DNA from: Brevibacterium senegalense
GTDB taxonomy: Bacteria; Actinomycetota; Actinomycetes; Actinomycetales; Brevibacteriaceae
Direction of reading: 5' to 3'
Length of the DNA: 64,000 bases
NCBI RefSeq assembly: GCF_000285835.1
Contig: NZ_HE978600.1
Coordinates: 390,542 to 454,541 of the forward strand
Shown here: positions 46,525-55,808 of the stretch, one piece after another
Position numbering within the stretch: the first letter of the stretch is position 1
How the letters are laid out: each line of letters opens with the position of its first letter
Notes under the pieces: model-generated
Databases searched by the model: none
What the model saw: the letters and a program-made list of their open reading frames with translations, nothing else
Told to the model about the DNA's origin: nothing
Made by a program: the position numbers and the translations under genes

Positions 46525-46541
46525 GCGCACCTGGCAGGCAC
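46525..46541 (+). repeat. ICE upstream element, copy 7
   Basis: GCGCACCTGGCAGGCAC, between the CHAT gene and the gene at 46611, directly followed by a perfect 14-bp stem-loop. One base of the GTGCAC core differs. Confidence 0.55.
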
Positions 46542-46580
46542 AGCGCCCCGACCCCTCACCTCCGCCGGGGTCGGGGCGCT
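46542..46580 (+). terminator. perfect 14-bp stem-loop before the 46611 gene
   Basis: AGCGCCCCGACCCC at 46542-46555 and GGGGTCGGGGCGCT at 46567-46580, with an 11-base loop. It is followed by GCCGCGCCCG and not a T run, so it may act as an attenuator or regulatory leader structure rather than a simple terminator. Confidence 0.55.
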
Positions 46581-46610
46581 GCCGCGCCCGCCGAAACCTG
46601 AGGAGTTGTC

Positions 46611-47399
46611 ATGCCGACGTTCACCGATCCCCAAGCAGCTGCTCGCGAAGCCGCCGAGGCCTTGCGCGGGCTCGCGCACGCCACGATCACCATCGAGGAC
46701 CCGCGCGCCATGTATGAGGTCATCGGGGACCTGCTGGCCAGCACCCGGTACCTGGCCCAGGTCACCGATCAGCTCGCCCGGAACCATCACCGCAGTGCGG
46801 CACGGGCGACGACCGATCACGGCGATCCGCTCGCCGCGCGAACTCTCCTCGGTGACACGATCGACGCGCTGCGCACCGCGTCCGCCCGCATGGATGAAGC
46901 CGAAGTCTCCCTCGACCAGGCGTCCGGGAAGGCGGGGCAGATCGCGTGGAAGCCCGACGATCCGCAGCACCGGTGGGTCAGCATCGTGTTCATCCAAGGC
47001 GAGGACGCGGACCCGGTGGTGGAGATCATCGACCGGCAGGGCACGGACGCCGCGATCGAATACCTCGCCGCCTGGGATCACGGCGAGGAGACGGTGAGCG
47101 ATGCGATGGAGAACGGGTACGTCTACGACACCGCCCCGCACAGCGCCGCCGACCGGCTCGCCGCCTCCGGCGACTACGCCCTCACCTACAGCCCCGACCT
47201 GGGCTACGTCGGGCTGTCCCGCCGCATCGACGCGCCCGACCCGGACGCTCCGGCCTCCGGCACCACCACCGCACCGCCCCTATCGGAGCCTGAGCCGCGG
47301 CGGGAGCGGCATCGCCGACCGGCACGGCCGGAAGCGTCGTCGTGGTTCCGGCCGGACGCGATCGACGAGGTCGCCGAGAACCGGGGGCTGTTGCGGTGA
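46611..47399 (+). CDS. hypothetical transfer-operon protein
   Basis: 262 residues. Residues 1-110 are helical (AAREAAEALRGLAHATITIED, LLGDTIDALRTASARMDEAEVSLDQ). The middle is mixed alpha/beta (WVSIVFIQGEDADPVVEIIDRQG) and the C-terminus is proline/arginine-rich. Not recognized as a known family. GAGGAGTTGTC is upstream of the ATG, and its stop overlaps the VirB4-like start. A structural or regulatory role in transfer is likely from position only. Confidence 0.65.
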   Translation: MPTFTDPQAAAREAAEALRGLAHATITIEDPRAMYEVIGDLLASTRYLAQVTDQLARNHHRSAARATTDHGDPLAARTLLGDTIDALRTASARMDEAEVSLDQASGKAGQIAWKPDDPQHRWVSIVFIQGEDADPVVEIIDRQGTDAAIEYLAAWDHGEETVSDAMENGYVYDTAPHSAADRLAASGDYALTYSPDLGYVGLSRRIDAPDPDAPASGTTTAPPLSEPEPRRERHRRPARPEASSWFRPDAIDEVAENRGLLR

Positions 47400-48877
47400 G
47401 CGGCGACCGCGAGAAGCTGCACTCCGCCGTCCTCGTCGCCCCCGCCAAGGAACGCCGCCGACTGCGCCAGCAACGCCGAGCCGCCGCCGCGGAGCTCGTC
47501 GCCGAGCAGCGCACCCGCGAGCGGGCCGAGGCCCGAGCGAAGCGGGAGCGCGAGCGGGCCGAACGGCGGGCGAACCGGTATCTGCCCGCAGCCGGCGAGC
47601 CCGGCCCCGCCACCCTGCGCACGCCGGGCCGGTTCCGCCTCCCGAAGCATCAGGACACCAGCGCGATGCTCGCCGGGGCGTATCCGTTTCTCGCCGAAGG
47701 CGGCCTCGGCTCCCAAGGCGTGTTCATCGGCCAAGACCTCTACTCCGGCGGGTCGTTCGTCTACGACCCCTGGGTGCTGTACGCGAACGGGGTCATCACC
47801 GCCCCGAACATCGTGGTCGCCGGCATCGTAGGCTCCGGCAAGTCGAGCCTCGCGAAGAGCCTCTACACCCGCTCGCTCGGGTTCGGGCGCCGCGTCTACA
47901 TTCCCGGCGACCCGAAAGGCGAACACACCGCCGTCGCGGAGGCTGTCGGGGGCCGGGCGATCAAGCTCGGCCACGGCCTGCCCTCCCGCCTAAACCCCCT
48001 CGATGAGGGCTACCGGCCGGCCGGGATGAGCGAGGAGCAATGGACCGCGACCGTCGTCTCCCGGCGGCGCGACCTGATCGGGGCGCTCACGGAGACGGTG
48101 CTGGCACGACCCATGTCACCGTTGGAGCACACCGCAATCGACACCGCGCTGGCGGCGACGATGCGCGGCAATTCGGTGCCGATCCTGCCGATGATCGTCG
48201 ACCACCTCCTCAACCCCGCCCACGACGACGATGGACGGCTGAAGGAGGACGGGCGGATGGTCGGGCACGCCCTGCGCCGCCTGGTCGCCGGTGATCTCGC
48301 GGGCCTGTTCGATGGCCCCTCGACGGAGGTGTTCGATCCGTCGCTGCCGATGATCTCCCTGGACCTGTCCCAAGTCACCGAGAACTCCACCCTCATCTCC
48401 GCCCTGATGACCTGCTCGTCGGCGTGGATGGAAGCCGCCCTCCTCGACCCCGCCGGTGGGCAGCGCTGGTGCATCTACGACGAAGCCTGGCGCCTCATGA
48501 GCCAGCCCGCGTTGTTGAAGCGGATGGACGCGCACTGGAGGCTCGCCCGCGCCTATGGGATCGCGAACGCGATGATCTTCCACAAGGTCAGCGACCTCGA
48601 CAACGTCGGCGACCAGGGCTCAGCGATCCGCGGCCTCGCCAACTCGTTGTTGGCGAACGCGGAGACGAGGATCATCTACCGGCAAGAATCCGACCAGCTC
48701 GGCCCCACCTCGGCCGCGCTCGGGCTGACCGGCACCGAGCAAGCGCTGCTGCCCACCCTCGGGGTCGGGCAGGGGCTGTGGAAGATCAAGGGCTCCTCCT
48801 ACGTCGTCCAACACCAACTGCACCCGGCCGAGAACCGGCTCTTCGACACGAGCTCGCGGGCGGCAGCGCGCAGCTAG
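47396..48877 (+). CDS. VirB4-like conjugation ATPase
   Basis: A 493-residue ATPase starting with GTG (overlap GTGA with the previous gene). A basic coiled-coil head (RRLRQQRRAAAAELVAEQRTRERAE) precedes the P-loop GIVGSGKSS at 143-151, GDPKGEH just after, and Walker B WCIYDEAWRLM at about residue 360. This corresponds to the C-terminal motor half of VirB4/TraC. The N-terminal half is likely supplied by the SCO6880 protein. It powers assembly and DNA transfer. Confidence 0.88.
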   Translation: MSGDREKLHSAVLVAPAKERRRLRQQRRAAAAELVAEQRTRERAEARAKRERERAERRANRYLPAAGEPGPATLRTPGRFRLPKHQDTSAMLAGAYPFLAEGGLGSQGVFIGQDLYSGGSFVYDPWVLYANGVITAPNIVVAGIVGSGKSSLAKSLYTRSLGFGRRVYIPGDPKGEHTAVAEAVGGRAIKLGHGLPSRLNPLDEGYRPAGMSEEQWTATVVSRRRDLIGALTETVLARPMSPLEHTAIDTALAATMRGNSVPILPMIVDHLLNPAHDDDGRLKEDGRMVGHALRRLVAGDLAGLFDGPSTEVFDPSLPMISLDLSQVTENSTLISALMTCSSAWMEAALLDPAGGQRWCIYDEAWRLMSQPALLKRMDAHWRLARAYGIANAMIFHKVSDLDNVGDQGSAIRGLANSLLANAETRIIYRQESDQLGPTSAALGLTGTEQALLPTLGVGQGLWKIKGSSYVVQHQLHPAENRLFDTSSRAAARS

Positions 48878-48894
48878 GCGGCACCGGATGGTGC

Positions 48895-48911
48895 GGGTGC
48901 ACCTGGCGGGC
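48895..48911 (+). repeat. ICE upstream element, copy 8
   Basis: GGGTGCACCTGGCGGGC directly before the ATG at 48912; preceded by the small stem GCACC-GGAT-GGTGC. Confidence 0.65.
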
Positions 48912-49457
48912 ATGAGACACGCACACGCCCCTGCCGATTCCACCAGTTCCGCGCCGGTGTCGGTGCCGCATCTCGTGCTCGACGTGCACGAGGACGGCAC
49001 CCTCACCGCCACCCTCGACCACCACCCGGTCGCCGCGCCGGATGATGTGGGGGCGTGGCGGCGGGCGATGTTCGCGCAGATCATCGATCACGTCACCGGC
49101 GACCGGACGATCCCGGTTCGCGTCACCGTGCACGAGGTGGACGGCAGCTCCTTCACCGACATCCTCCCCGCCGTCAAACGCCCCACCCCGAAGCGCGACA
49201 CGGACTCGGAGCCGGAGCCGGTGAAAAAGCCGGGCCGGCGTCGTCGCGGGGCCGGTCCCATCGAGGTCGACGGCGGTGACGGGTTCATCTCCGGCGAAGA
49301 CATCGCCGTCGCCCTCATCGTCGCCCACACCGACGCGACCCCGGATGGGCGGGCCCGCGCCCTCCTCGACCCCCAGGTCATCGCCGCGGCGAAGGCGGCG
49401 GAGGTGGTGCTGGTCGGGCGCGTCTCGGGCACGATCGCCGTCCGGGGCCTGCCGTGA
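48912..49457 (+). CDS. hypothetical transfer-operon protein
   Basis: 181 residues, MRHAHAPADSTSSAPVSVPH. It has a beta-rich N-terminal half (LVLDVHEDGTLTATLDHHPV), a basic linker (KKPGRRRRGAGP) and a small hydrophobic C-terminal part (GEDIAVALIVAHTDATPDGRAR). No known family recognized. The stop overlaps the coupling-protein start (GTGA), so it may assist the coupling protein. Confidence 0.6.
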   Translation: MRHAHAPADSTSSAPVSVPHLVLDVHEDGTLTATLDHHPVAAPDDVGAWRRAMFAQIIDHVTGDRTIPVRVTVHEVDGSSFTDILPAVKRPTPKRDTDSEPEPVKKPGRRRRGAGPIEVDGGDGFISGEDIAVALIVAHTDATPDGRARALLDPQVIAAAKAAEVVLVGRVSGTIAVRGLP

Positions 49458-51238
49458 CCGGCCCGCAGGGCCGCCCCGGCCAGCCGATGGGCGACGAGCT
49501 CACCAACCTCCTGCTCATCGCGATCGGCGGGCTGCTCGGGGTCGCCTTCGTGCTCCGCGCCGCGGGAAGCGTCGCCGCGTTCCTCACCGGCACCCCGCAG
49601 CCGACCGCCGGGGCGACCGGCGGGGTCGCGGTGTTCTTCCACCCGGCGGACCCGGGCGGGCAGCTCGGCGCCGCCGGCCTGAACCCGGTCGTCTACTGGA
49701 TCACCGCCGCCCTCATGCTCACCGCCCTGACCGCGGCAGGTCTCTGGGCCTGGAGCCTGATCCGCCGGCGGACCCGGCAGGCCGCGGGCGATCCGCACCG
49801 GCAGGAGGGCACCGCCACCGGTCACGAGGTCGCTAAGGTCGCGTCGGCGAAGGCACTCATGCGACGGGCCGGCACTCTCCGCCCCAGCCTGGCGAACCCG
49901 CGGCCGGGCGATGTCGGGTATCGGCTCGGCACCGCGCACCGCCACGAGGTGTGGGCGAGCGTGGAGGACTCGATCCTGCTGATCGGCCCGCCCCGCTCCG
50001 GCAAGGGCCTGCACCTGATCATCCCCGCGATCCTCGACGCACCCGGCGCCGTCGTCACCACCAGCACCAGGCCGGATAACGTCACCGCCTGCCTGCGCGC
50101 CCGCAAGCGCATCGGCCCGGTGGCGGTGTTCGACCCGCAGCATCTCGCCGAGGGCCTGCCTGCGGGGATGCGGTGGTCACCGATCCGGGGCTGCGAGTCC
50201 CCGCAGACCGCGATGATCCGCGCCGCCGGCCTGGCCTCTGCCACCGGCTTGTCCGCGGGCGGGGTCGAAGGGGGTGACTTCTGGGAAGGCAAGACCCGCG
50301 CCGCGCTGCAAGCGCTACTGCACGCCGCCGCCCTCGACGGCCGCTCACCGTCTGAGCTGTTCCGGTGGACCCTCGACCCCACCTCGGCGGCAGATGCGGT
50401 CGCGATCCTCACCAACCACCCCGACGCCGCGACCGGATGGGCGGACTCGCTCGCGTCGATGATCGACGCCGACCCGCGCACCCGCGACTCGATCTGGCAA
50501 GGCGTCAGCCTCTCTCTCGCGGCGCTGGCCGATCCAAGGGTGCTCGATGCGGTCTCACCCGCCGAGGGTGAAGAGTTCGACCCCGAGGCATTCATCCGTG
50601 AGCGCGGCACCCTGTTCCTCCTCGCCACCGGCGCCGGCGCCGGGAACAGCGCCGCACTCGTCACCGCGCTGGTCGAAGACCTCGTGGAGACCGCCCGTCG
50701 CATGGCCGCCCGCTCGACGGGTGCCCGGTTGGACCCGCCGATGCTGTTGTGCCTGGATGAGATCGGGAACCTGGCGCCTCTTCCCAGCCTGCCGACGTTG
50801 ATGGCCGAGGGCGGCGGCACCGGCATCACCACCCTCGCCGTGCTCCAGTCCCTGGCGCAGGCGCGGGACAAGTGGAACGAGCACCAGGCCGGCGCGATCT
50901 GGGATGCGTCCATCGTGAAAATCATCCTCGGCGGCGCCTCCAACAGCCGCGACCTCCAGGACCTCTCCACGCTCATCGGGGAACGCGACGAGCTCACTGA
51001 CACCACCACCGTCGGCGACCACGGCTCCCGCTCCAACCAACGCTCGGTGCGGCGGGTCGCGATCCTCCCGCCCGATCACATCCGACGCCTGCCGTTCGGC
51101 ACCGCGGTGACCCTGCTGCGGTCGGCGCCCCCGATCATCACCGACCTGCGGGCCTGGCCCGCCCGCCCCGACGGCAAACAGATCCAGTCGGATCGAGCCG
51201 AGGTCGAACAGCTCCTGCACAACGCCCACCGCGAGTAG
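49454..51238 (+). CDS. VirD4/TraG-type coupling protein
   Basis: A 594-residue type IV coupling protein with two N-terminal membrane helices (NLLLIAIGGLLGVAFVLRAAGSV and VVYWITAALMLTALTAAGLWAW). Walker A is GPPRSGKG at 178-185, Walker B is MLLCLDEIGNLAPL at about 431-444, and the arginine-finger region is NSRDLQDLSTLIGERDEL. It links the relaxosome to the secretion channel. It begins with GTG overlapping the previous stop. Confidence 0.92.
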   Translation: MTGPQGRPGQPMGDELTNLLLIAIGGLLGVAFVLRAAGSVAAFLTGTPQPTAGATGGVAVFFHPADPGGQLGAAGLNPVVYWITAALMLTALTAAGLWAWSLIRRRTRQAAGDPHRQEGTATGHEVAKVASAKALMRRAGTLRPSLANPRPGDVGYRLGTAHRHEVWASVEDSILLIGPPRSGKGLHLIIPAILDAPGAVVTTSTRPDNVTACLRARKRIGPVAVFDPQHLAEGLPAGMRWSPIRGCESPQTAMIRAAGLASATGLSAGGVEGGDFWEGKTRAALQALLHAAALDGRSPSELFRWTLDPTSAADAVAILTNHPDAATGWADSLASMIDADPRTRDSIWQGVSLSLAALADPRVLDAVSPAEGEEFDPEAFIRERGTLFLLATGAGAGNSAALVTALVEDLVETARRMAARSTGARLDPPMLLCLDEIGNLAPLPSLPTLMAEGGGTGITTLAVLQSLAQARDKWNEHQAGAIWDASIVKIILGGASNSRDLQDLSTLIGERDELTDTTTVGDHGSRSNQRSVRRVAILPPDHIRRLPFGTAVTLLRSAPPIITDLRAWPARPDGKQIQSDRAEVEQLLHNAHRE

Positions 51239-51263
51239 ACGACGCCGGCGGGCCTGGGGTGGT

Positions 51264-51282
51264 CGGGTGCACCTGTCTGCCA
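51264..51282 (+). repeat. ICE upstream element, copy 9
   Basis: CGGGTGCACCTGTCTGCCA, 51 bases before the SSB start. Confidence 0.6.
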
Positions 51283-51332
51283 CGAGCAGCCCCGACGACG
51301 AGCGGGCGGCATGAGCAGAGCAGGAGCACACG

Positions 51333-51812
51333 ATGAGCGAGCAGAAACCAGACGTCGACCCGGAGATCGGTCAGGCGTTCTACGGGTTCGTCGCCTCCGA
51401 ACCGCAGCTGACCTGGCATGACGGCAAGCCGCGCCTGTACTTCAAGGCGGGGCAGGAGCACTACGAGTACGGCCCGGACGGGTCGCGCACCAAGCTGCCG
51501 ACCACCTTCCACGATGTCGTCGCGTTCCGCGGCGCCGCGAAGAGCGGTGGCGAGATGCTGTCCAAGCAGGACTGGTTCATCGCGCACGGCCGCCTCGAAA
51601 CCAGCACGAACCCGAACACCGGGGTGGAGAGCAAGGAGTTCATCGCCAACCGGTTCGGCCCCGACGCCGCCCGGATGAACATCGAGATTGGCACGCCGCG
51701 CCGGCTGTCGCAGATGGGGTCCCCGAACCCGCAGCAGCCGCAGCGTCAGGGCGGGTTCGAGCCGCCCGAGCAGGGACAGCCCGCCCACGAGCAGCCCTCA
51801 CGGGCCATGTGA
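51333..51812 (+). CDS. single-stranded DNA-binding protein
   Basis: A 159-residue OB-fold SSB-like protein (AFYGFVASEPQLTWHDGKPRLYF, then FHDVVAFRGAAKSGGEMLSKQDWFIAHGRL and SKEFIANRFGPDAARM) with a glutamine/proline-rich tail. It would coat the transferred strand. The classical acidic SSB tip is absent. The ATG follows AGGAG. It sits in a unit with the two genes downstream. Confidence 0.78.
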   Translation: MSEQKPDVDPEIGQAFYGFVASEPQLTWHDGKPRLYFKAGQEHYEYGPDGSRTKLPTTFHDVVAFRGAAKSGGEMLSKQDWFIAHGRLETSTNPNTGVESKEFIANRFGPDAARMNIEIGTPRRLSQMGSPNPQQPQRQGGFEPPEQGQPAHEQPSRAM

Positions 51813-51827
51813 ACGGCGGCGGACGCG

Positions 51828-52433
51828 ATGAACGACACCACCACCCCGCCCGACCGCCCCGAACCGGAGGAGTGGGACGACGAGGACTTCGGTCCGGTCG
51901 GCCCCGACGATGATGTGCCGGGGCCGCCGCGGCCGGTGAACTGGAACCTGCTGCTCGCGCACGACCTGGAGCAGGAATGGCTCGCCCTCAACCGTTGGGT
52001 CGAGTGGGTCAGGAGAGAGTACGCGCTGCCCGCATCGGTGATCCCGCCGTTGTGGCACCGGCATCCGGCGCTGAAGTGGGAGCTTTCCGCGCTGCACCTG
52101 CACTGGCTCGCCGCGTACGATCCGGAACAGGACGCCTCGGCCGCGATCGGGTGGCACCGCGACTTCGCCGCCGCCCGGCAGCGGCTGCGCGACTGGGTCG
52201 CCGCCTCCGGCACCCGCCTGGATCGCGACCGCCCCGACCGGCAGACCGCCTGGCCCGGCGAGCCCCCGGCCCCACCGGTCGAAGACATCCCCATCACGAA
52301 CCGGCGCGAGGACTTCGTGGCCTTCGTGATCGAACAGGTCGCCCGCCGCAAAGCCGCCGAAGACGCCTTCTTCGCCCGCCTCGACGACGCCGACCTCGAC
52401 ACCGACATGGGTAGAGATTCCGAAGGCGGGTGA
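51828..52433 (+). CDS. DUF4913-like ICE protein
   Basis: 201 residues with an acidic N-terminus (PEPEEWDDEDFGPVGPDDDV). A segment rich in tryptophan (LALNRWVEWVRREYALPASVIPPLWHRHP then ALHLHWLAAYD) follows, in the style of DUF4913 proteins near actinobacterial conjugation loci, and then a charged helical tail. The function is unknown and the family assignment is tentative. Confidence 0.55.
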   Translation: MNDTTTPPDRPEPEEWDDEDFGPVGPDDDVPGPPRPVNWNLLLAHDLEQEWLALNRWVEWVRREYALPASVIPPLWHRHPALKWELSALHLHWLAAYDPEQDASAAIGWHRDFAAARQRLRDWVAASGTRLDRDRPDRQTAWPGEPPAPPVEDIPITNRREDFVAFVIEQVARRKAAEDAFFARLDDADLDTDMGRDSEGG

Positions 52434-52439
52434 GTGGCG

Positions 52440-52640
52440 ATGGTGCGGAACTATCAGCGCAAGACCCAACGCCCATCATCGGACCGGCGGTTGCGGGTCA
52501 CGTTCACGAGGCGGGAGCAGATCGACACCGAGAAGATCGCCGAAGTCCTCATCCGCGTCGCCCTGCGCGAGGCCGGCACCGGCAGCACGGTCGGTCAGGC
52601 CGGAGACCAGTTCCGGGCGCTGCTGGCCAGCGAACGGTAG
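52440..52640 (+). CDS. small basic ICE protein
   Basis: 66 residues, MVRNYQRKTQRPSSDRRLRV, with a short helical end (IAEVLIRVALREAGTGSTVG). GGCGGGTGAG precedes the ATG at 52440; a GTG two codons earlier is an alternative start. It follows the DUF4913-like gene by six bases. A small DNA-binding or accessory protein next to the integrase, such as an excision or transfer factor, would fit, but no HTH is clear. Confidence 0.5.
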   Translation: MVRNYQRKTQRPSSDRRLRVTFTRREQIDTEKIAEVLIRVALREAGTGSTVGQAGDQFRALLASER

Positions 52641-52806
52641 AATCCCTGTTGTACGTCCACCCCAGGGCGCTACCGGCTAACCCATCTGTTGCCCGAGCCC
52701 GTCGCGGTTCGGCAGGCCTCCCCATCTGTGTCGTGACCGCCAGTCGGCGCCCGCACCCAACCCCATCGCTGGGGGCTGGGTGAGAGCCCGAAAGGCAGTC
52801 ACGACC
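52641..52806 (+). promoter_or_regulatory. integrase leader with nested stem-loops
   Basis: The outer arms TCGTGACCGCC (52731-52741) and GGCAGTCACGA (52794-52804) pair with one mismatch. The inner arms CCCAACCCC and GGGGGCTGGG form a second stem. The likely ribosome-binding site AAAGG (52791-52795) lies in or at the edge of the outer stem, just before the ATG at 52807. CCCATCTGT occurs twice upstream (52681, 52721). The layout suggests structure-dependent integrase translation. Confidence 0.5.
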
Positions 52807-54540
52807 ATGACGCTCATCGACCTCCCCGCCGGCCTCGACCTAAGCGCCCTGCGCACACTCGCCACCGGCCCGAAACCCTCCCACGAGGCGACGGCCCTTC
52901 CTGATGGGAAGGTGCCCGCGATCTCCTACCTGCGGGTCTCCACCAAGGACCAGGCCACCCGCAACGGTCTCGAAGAAGGCCTCTCCATCCCCGCGCAGCG
53001 CGACGCCGCGCAGCGCAAGGCCGACCAACTGAACGCCGTCATCGTCGCGGAGTTCATCGAGCCCGGCGAGTCCGGCAAGACCGCCCGCCGCAAAGCGCTC
53101 CAGGAGATGCTGGACTACCTCGCCGAGCACCCCGTCAGGTACTGCATCATCAACAAAGTCGACCGCATCGCGAGGAACCGGCTCGATGACGCGATCATCC
53201 ACGCCACCCTCCGCCAGGCCGGGGTCACGCTCGTGTCCGTCATGGAGAACATCGACGAGACCCCATCCGGGATGCTGATGCACGGCATCATGGCCTCCAT
53301 CGCCGAGTTCTACAGCCTGAACCTCGCCCAGGAGGTCACCAAGGGGCTCGTGCAGAAAGCCACGATCGGCGGCACCCCGCACAAGGCGCCCATCGGCTAC
53401 CTCAACATCCGCACCGTCGACGCGGGCGGGCACGAAGTCCGCGAGGTGCGGCTCGATCCCGACCGGGCCGAGCTGATCCGGTTCACGTTCACCGCTTACG
53501 CCACCGGGGACTGGTCGCTGTCGAGGCTCGCCAGGGAGCTGGAGACCCGCGGCCTCACCACGAGGCCGACGCCGTCGTTCCCGGCGAAGCCGGTCACCAC
53601 GACCGCGCTGCACAAGATCCTCACCAACCCCTACTACCAGGGCATCGTCACCTTCCGCGACGTCACCTACCCCGGCACGCACGATCCGCTCGTGACGCCG
53701 GAGACGTTCGAGCAGGTGCAGACGATCCTGCGACAGAACCACGTCGTCGGCGACAAGCCCCAGAAGTACGACCACTACCTCAAAGGCTCGATCTACTGCG
53801 CCTGCGGGAAACGGCTCATGTTCGAGCGGCCCCGCAACCACCAGGGCGTCGCCTACGACTACTTCACCTGCACCGGCCGTCGGTTCAAGCGCAACAACTG
53901 CCAGCGCACCGCCGTCCTCACCCACCGCGTCGAGCAGTCCATCGAGGCCGGCTACCAGGACATCTCCCTCAGTCCCGGCGAGGCCGCGCAGGTCCAGGGC
54001 GTGCTCAGGCAGGTGTTCGACACCCTCGCCGAATCCACCAGCGATGAGAAGAAGCTCCTCGCCGGGCAGAAGGCCAAGCTCGAAGCCGAACAGGTCAAGC
54101 TCCTCCAAGCCCACTACGCCGACGCGATCCCCCTCGACCTGCTCAAGACCGAACAGGACCGCATCCGCGCGAGCCTGCAAGCGATCACCAGCCGGCTCGA
54201 CACGTTGGAGACGACCTACGACAAGGCCAAGGTCGGGCTCGACGCGATCCTCGGGCTCCTCACCGACATCGGCGACGTCTACGCCAAGGCCGAACCCTCA
54301 GAGCGGAGGATGTTCAACCGGGCACTGTTCGACCGCATCACCATCGATGACGAGGACGACGCCACCCTCCAACCGACTGAAGCGATCCAGACGATCCTGG
54401 CCACCAACCCCAGGCCACACAACGAAAGAACCTTGCCCCGCGATGATGCGGGGCAAGGTTCGAACGTTCAACTTTACGTGGAGCTAAGGGGATTCGAACC
54501 CCTGACCTCTTCATTGCGAACGAAGCGCTCTACCAACTGA
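52807..54540 (+). CDS. large serine recombinase, ICE integrase
   Basis: A 577-residue serine recombinase. The catalytic domain has Ser45 in [11 protein letters not shown] and [14 protein letters not shown]. The recombinase domain includes [10 protein letters not shown] and [20 protein letters not shown]. The zinc ribbon has CACGKRLMF and [14 protein letters not shown], and the coiled coil is [22 protein letters not shown]. It catalyzes integration and excision. The last 20 or so residues ([12 protein letters not shown] to the stop at 54540) are read from the antisense strand of the tRNA gene. The true C-terminus therefore depends on which attachment site is joined. Confidence 0.92.
   Translation: MTLIDLPAGLDLSALRTLATGPKPSHEATALPDGKVPAISYLRVSTKDQATRNGLEEGLSIPAQRDAAQRKADQLNAVIVAEFIEPGESGKTARRKALQEMLDYLAEHPVRYCIINKVDRIARNRLDDAIIHATLRQAGVTLVSVMENIDETPSGMLMHGIMASIAEFYSLNLAQEVTKGLVQKATIGGTPHKAPIGYLNIRTVDAGGHEVREVRLDPDRAELIRFTFTAYATGDWSLSRLARELETRGLTTRPTPSFPAKPVTTTALHKILTNPYYQGIVTFRDVTYPGTHDPLVTPETFEQVQTILRQNHVVGDKPQKYDHYLKGSIYCACGKRLMFERPRNHQGVAYDYFTCTGRRFKRNNCQRTAVLTHRVEQSIEAGYQDISLSPGEAAQVQGVLRQVFDTLAESTSDEKKLLAGQKAKLEAEQVKLLQAHYADAIPLDLLKTEQDRIRASLQAITSRLDTLETTYDKAKVGLDAILGLLTDIGDVYAKAEPSERRMFNRALFDRITIDDEDDATLQPTEAIQTILATNPRPHNERTLPRDDAGQGSNVQLYVELRGFEPLTSSLRTKRSTN
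54429..54460 (+). terminator. 13-bp stem-loop at the integrase end
   Basis: AACCTTGCCCCGC and GCGGGGCAAGGTT around loop GATGAT, a perfect stem inside the integrase frame, 19 bases before the tRNA end. It is the counterpart of 1275-1302 at the broken left recombinase. Confidence 0.65.
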
Positions 54541-54551
54541 GCTATAGCCCC
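54479..54551 (-). tRNA. tRNA-Ala(CGC)
   Basis: On the minus strand a 73-base tRNA folds completely. The acceptor GGGGCTA pairs with TAGCTCC, the D-arm is GCTC-GAGC, the anticodon stem is CTTCG/TGAAG with loop TTCGCAA (anticodon CGC), and the T-arm is AGGGG-TTCGAAT-CCCCT. CCA is not encoded. The 3' end faces the ICE integrase, the usual arrangement for elements that insert at a tRNA 3' end and restore it. Confidence 0.95.
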
Positions 54552-54665
54552 GCAGCCACCCGGAGGTGACCGCTGCCGCCCGCAGGCGACCGCTCTATCC
54601 TACTGCGACCGCGCGTCCGCGCCAAATCGAGAAGCGCTCCTGAGACGCACGTCGCAGAGGCACCG

Positions 54666-55808
54666 TCAGCTCTCGCCGGTGGGTGCAATCCGGTAGCTCG
54701 CCGGGGTGCGCGACAGCTTCACCGGCGATGCGACACCGCGGTACCCGTCCTCCATCTCGACGATCATCCCGCGATGCCGCGTGTGGGGATGATCCACCGC
54801 CTGCTGCGCATCGAGGATGGGTCCGGCCGGCACCCCTTCGGCCATGAGCGCCTCCCCCAGAGCGACCGCCTCGAACGGCGCGAACGCCGCCTCGAGCTCC
54901 GCACGCAGGGCGTCCCGGTGCCCGTTGCGGTCCGCATTCGTCGCGAACCGCGCATCGTCTGCGAGTTCCTGCCGCCCCACCCGCTCGCACAGCTTCCGGA
55001 ACTGCCGGTCGTTGCCCACCGCCAGGAACACGTCGCCGTCGCCCGTCGCGTACGTGGAGTACGGCGCGATGTTCGGATGGTCGTTGCCCGTGCGACCCGG
55101 CGCCTTCCCGGTCCCGAACAGATTGGGCATGTGCGGATGCATGACGGACAGCGCCGAGTCGAACAGCGTCGACTCGACCCGCTGCCCCTTCCTCGACACG
55201 CTGCGCTCGTGCAGCGCCAGGAGGATCCCGTTGACCGCGTTGAGCCCGGTGATCATGTCGACAGCGGGCATCCCGATCCGCGTGGGACCGGTCTCCGGCC
55301 TCCCGTTCACGCTCATGAGCCCGCTCATCGCTTGCGCGATCGCGTCGTAGCCGGGCATCCCGCCCAGCGGTCCGTCCTCCCCGAAACCGGTGATCGAGCA
55401 GTGGATGAGACGCGGGAACTCCTCCCGCAGCGCCTCCTCGTAGCCCAGTCCCCACTTCTCGAGGGTGCCGGGCCGGAAGTTCTCGACCAGCACGTCCGCG
55501 TCCGCCAGCAGCGTCCGCAGCTCGCCCCGCCCCTCCGGGGCACGGAGGTCGATCGTGCGGATCTCCTTGTTCCGGTTGACGCCGGCGTAGTACCAGGCGA
55601 CGCCGTCGCGGTAGAAGGGCGGACCCCAGCCGCGCGTCTCATCGCCCTGCGGCGGCTCGAGCTTGATGACCCGCGCCCCGTGGTCGCCCAGGATCTGGGT
55701 GGCGTACGGTCCGCCCAGCACGCGCGACAGATCGATGACGGTGAGGCCCGCCAGGCTGCCGGGGCCCGTCGCCCCCGCCGCCGAGGCCGTGCCCGGCTCC
55801 CCGCTCAC
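54666..55808 (-). CDS. class III (CaiB/BaiF) CoA-transferase
   Basis: 380 residues. The start is a GTG at 55808 overlapping the acyl-CoA dehydrogenase stop (GTGA), followed at once by the family opening LAGLTVIDLSRVLGGPYATQILGDHGARVIKLE. Also present are NRNKEIRTIDLR, VLVENFRPGTLEKWGLGYE and GYDAIAQAMSGLMSVNG. These enzymes move CoA between acids by a mechanism with an active-site Asp. Its partner dehydrogenase suggests catabolism of a carboxylic acid; the substrate is unknown. Confidence 0.9.
   Translation of the reverse strand: MSGEPGTASAAGATGPGSLAGLTVIDLSRVLGGPYATQILGDHGARVIKLEPPQGDETRGWGPPFYRDGVAWYYAGVNRNKEIRTIDLRAPEGRGELRTLLADADVLVENFRPGTLEKWGLGYEEALREEFPRLIHCSITGFGEDGPLGGMPGYDAIAQAMSGLMSVNGRPETGPTRIGMPAVDMITGLNAVNGILLALHERSVSRKGQRVESTLFDSALSVMHPHMPNLFGTGKAPGRTGNDHPNIAPYSTYATGDGDVFLAVGNDRQFRKLCERVGRQELADDARFATNADRNGHRDALRAELEAAFAPFEAVALGEALMAEGVPAGPILDAQQAVDHPHTRHRGMIVEMEDGYRGVASPVKLSRTPASYRIAPTGES

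Noticed and set aside
54479..54540. Integrase tail RGFEPLTSS as a conserved protein motif
   Set aside because: It is the antisense translation of the tRNA-Ala gene, a well-known artefact.
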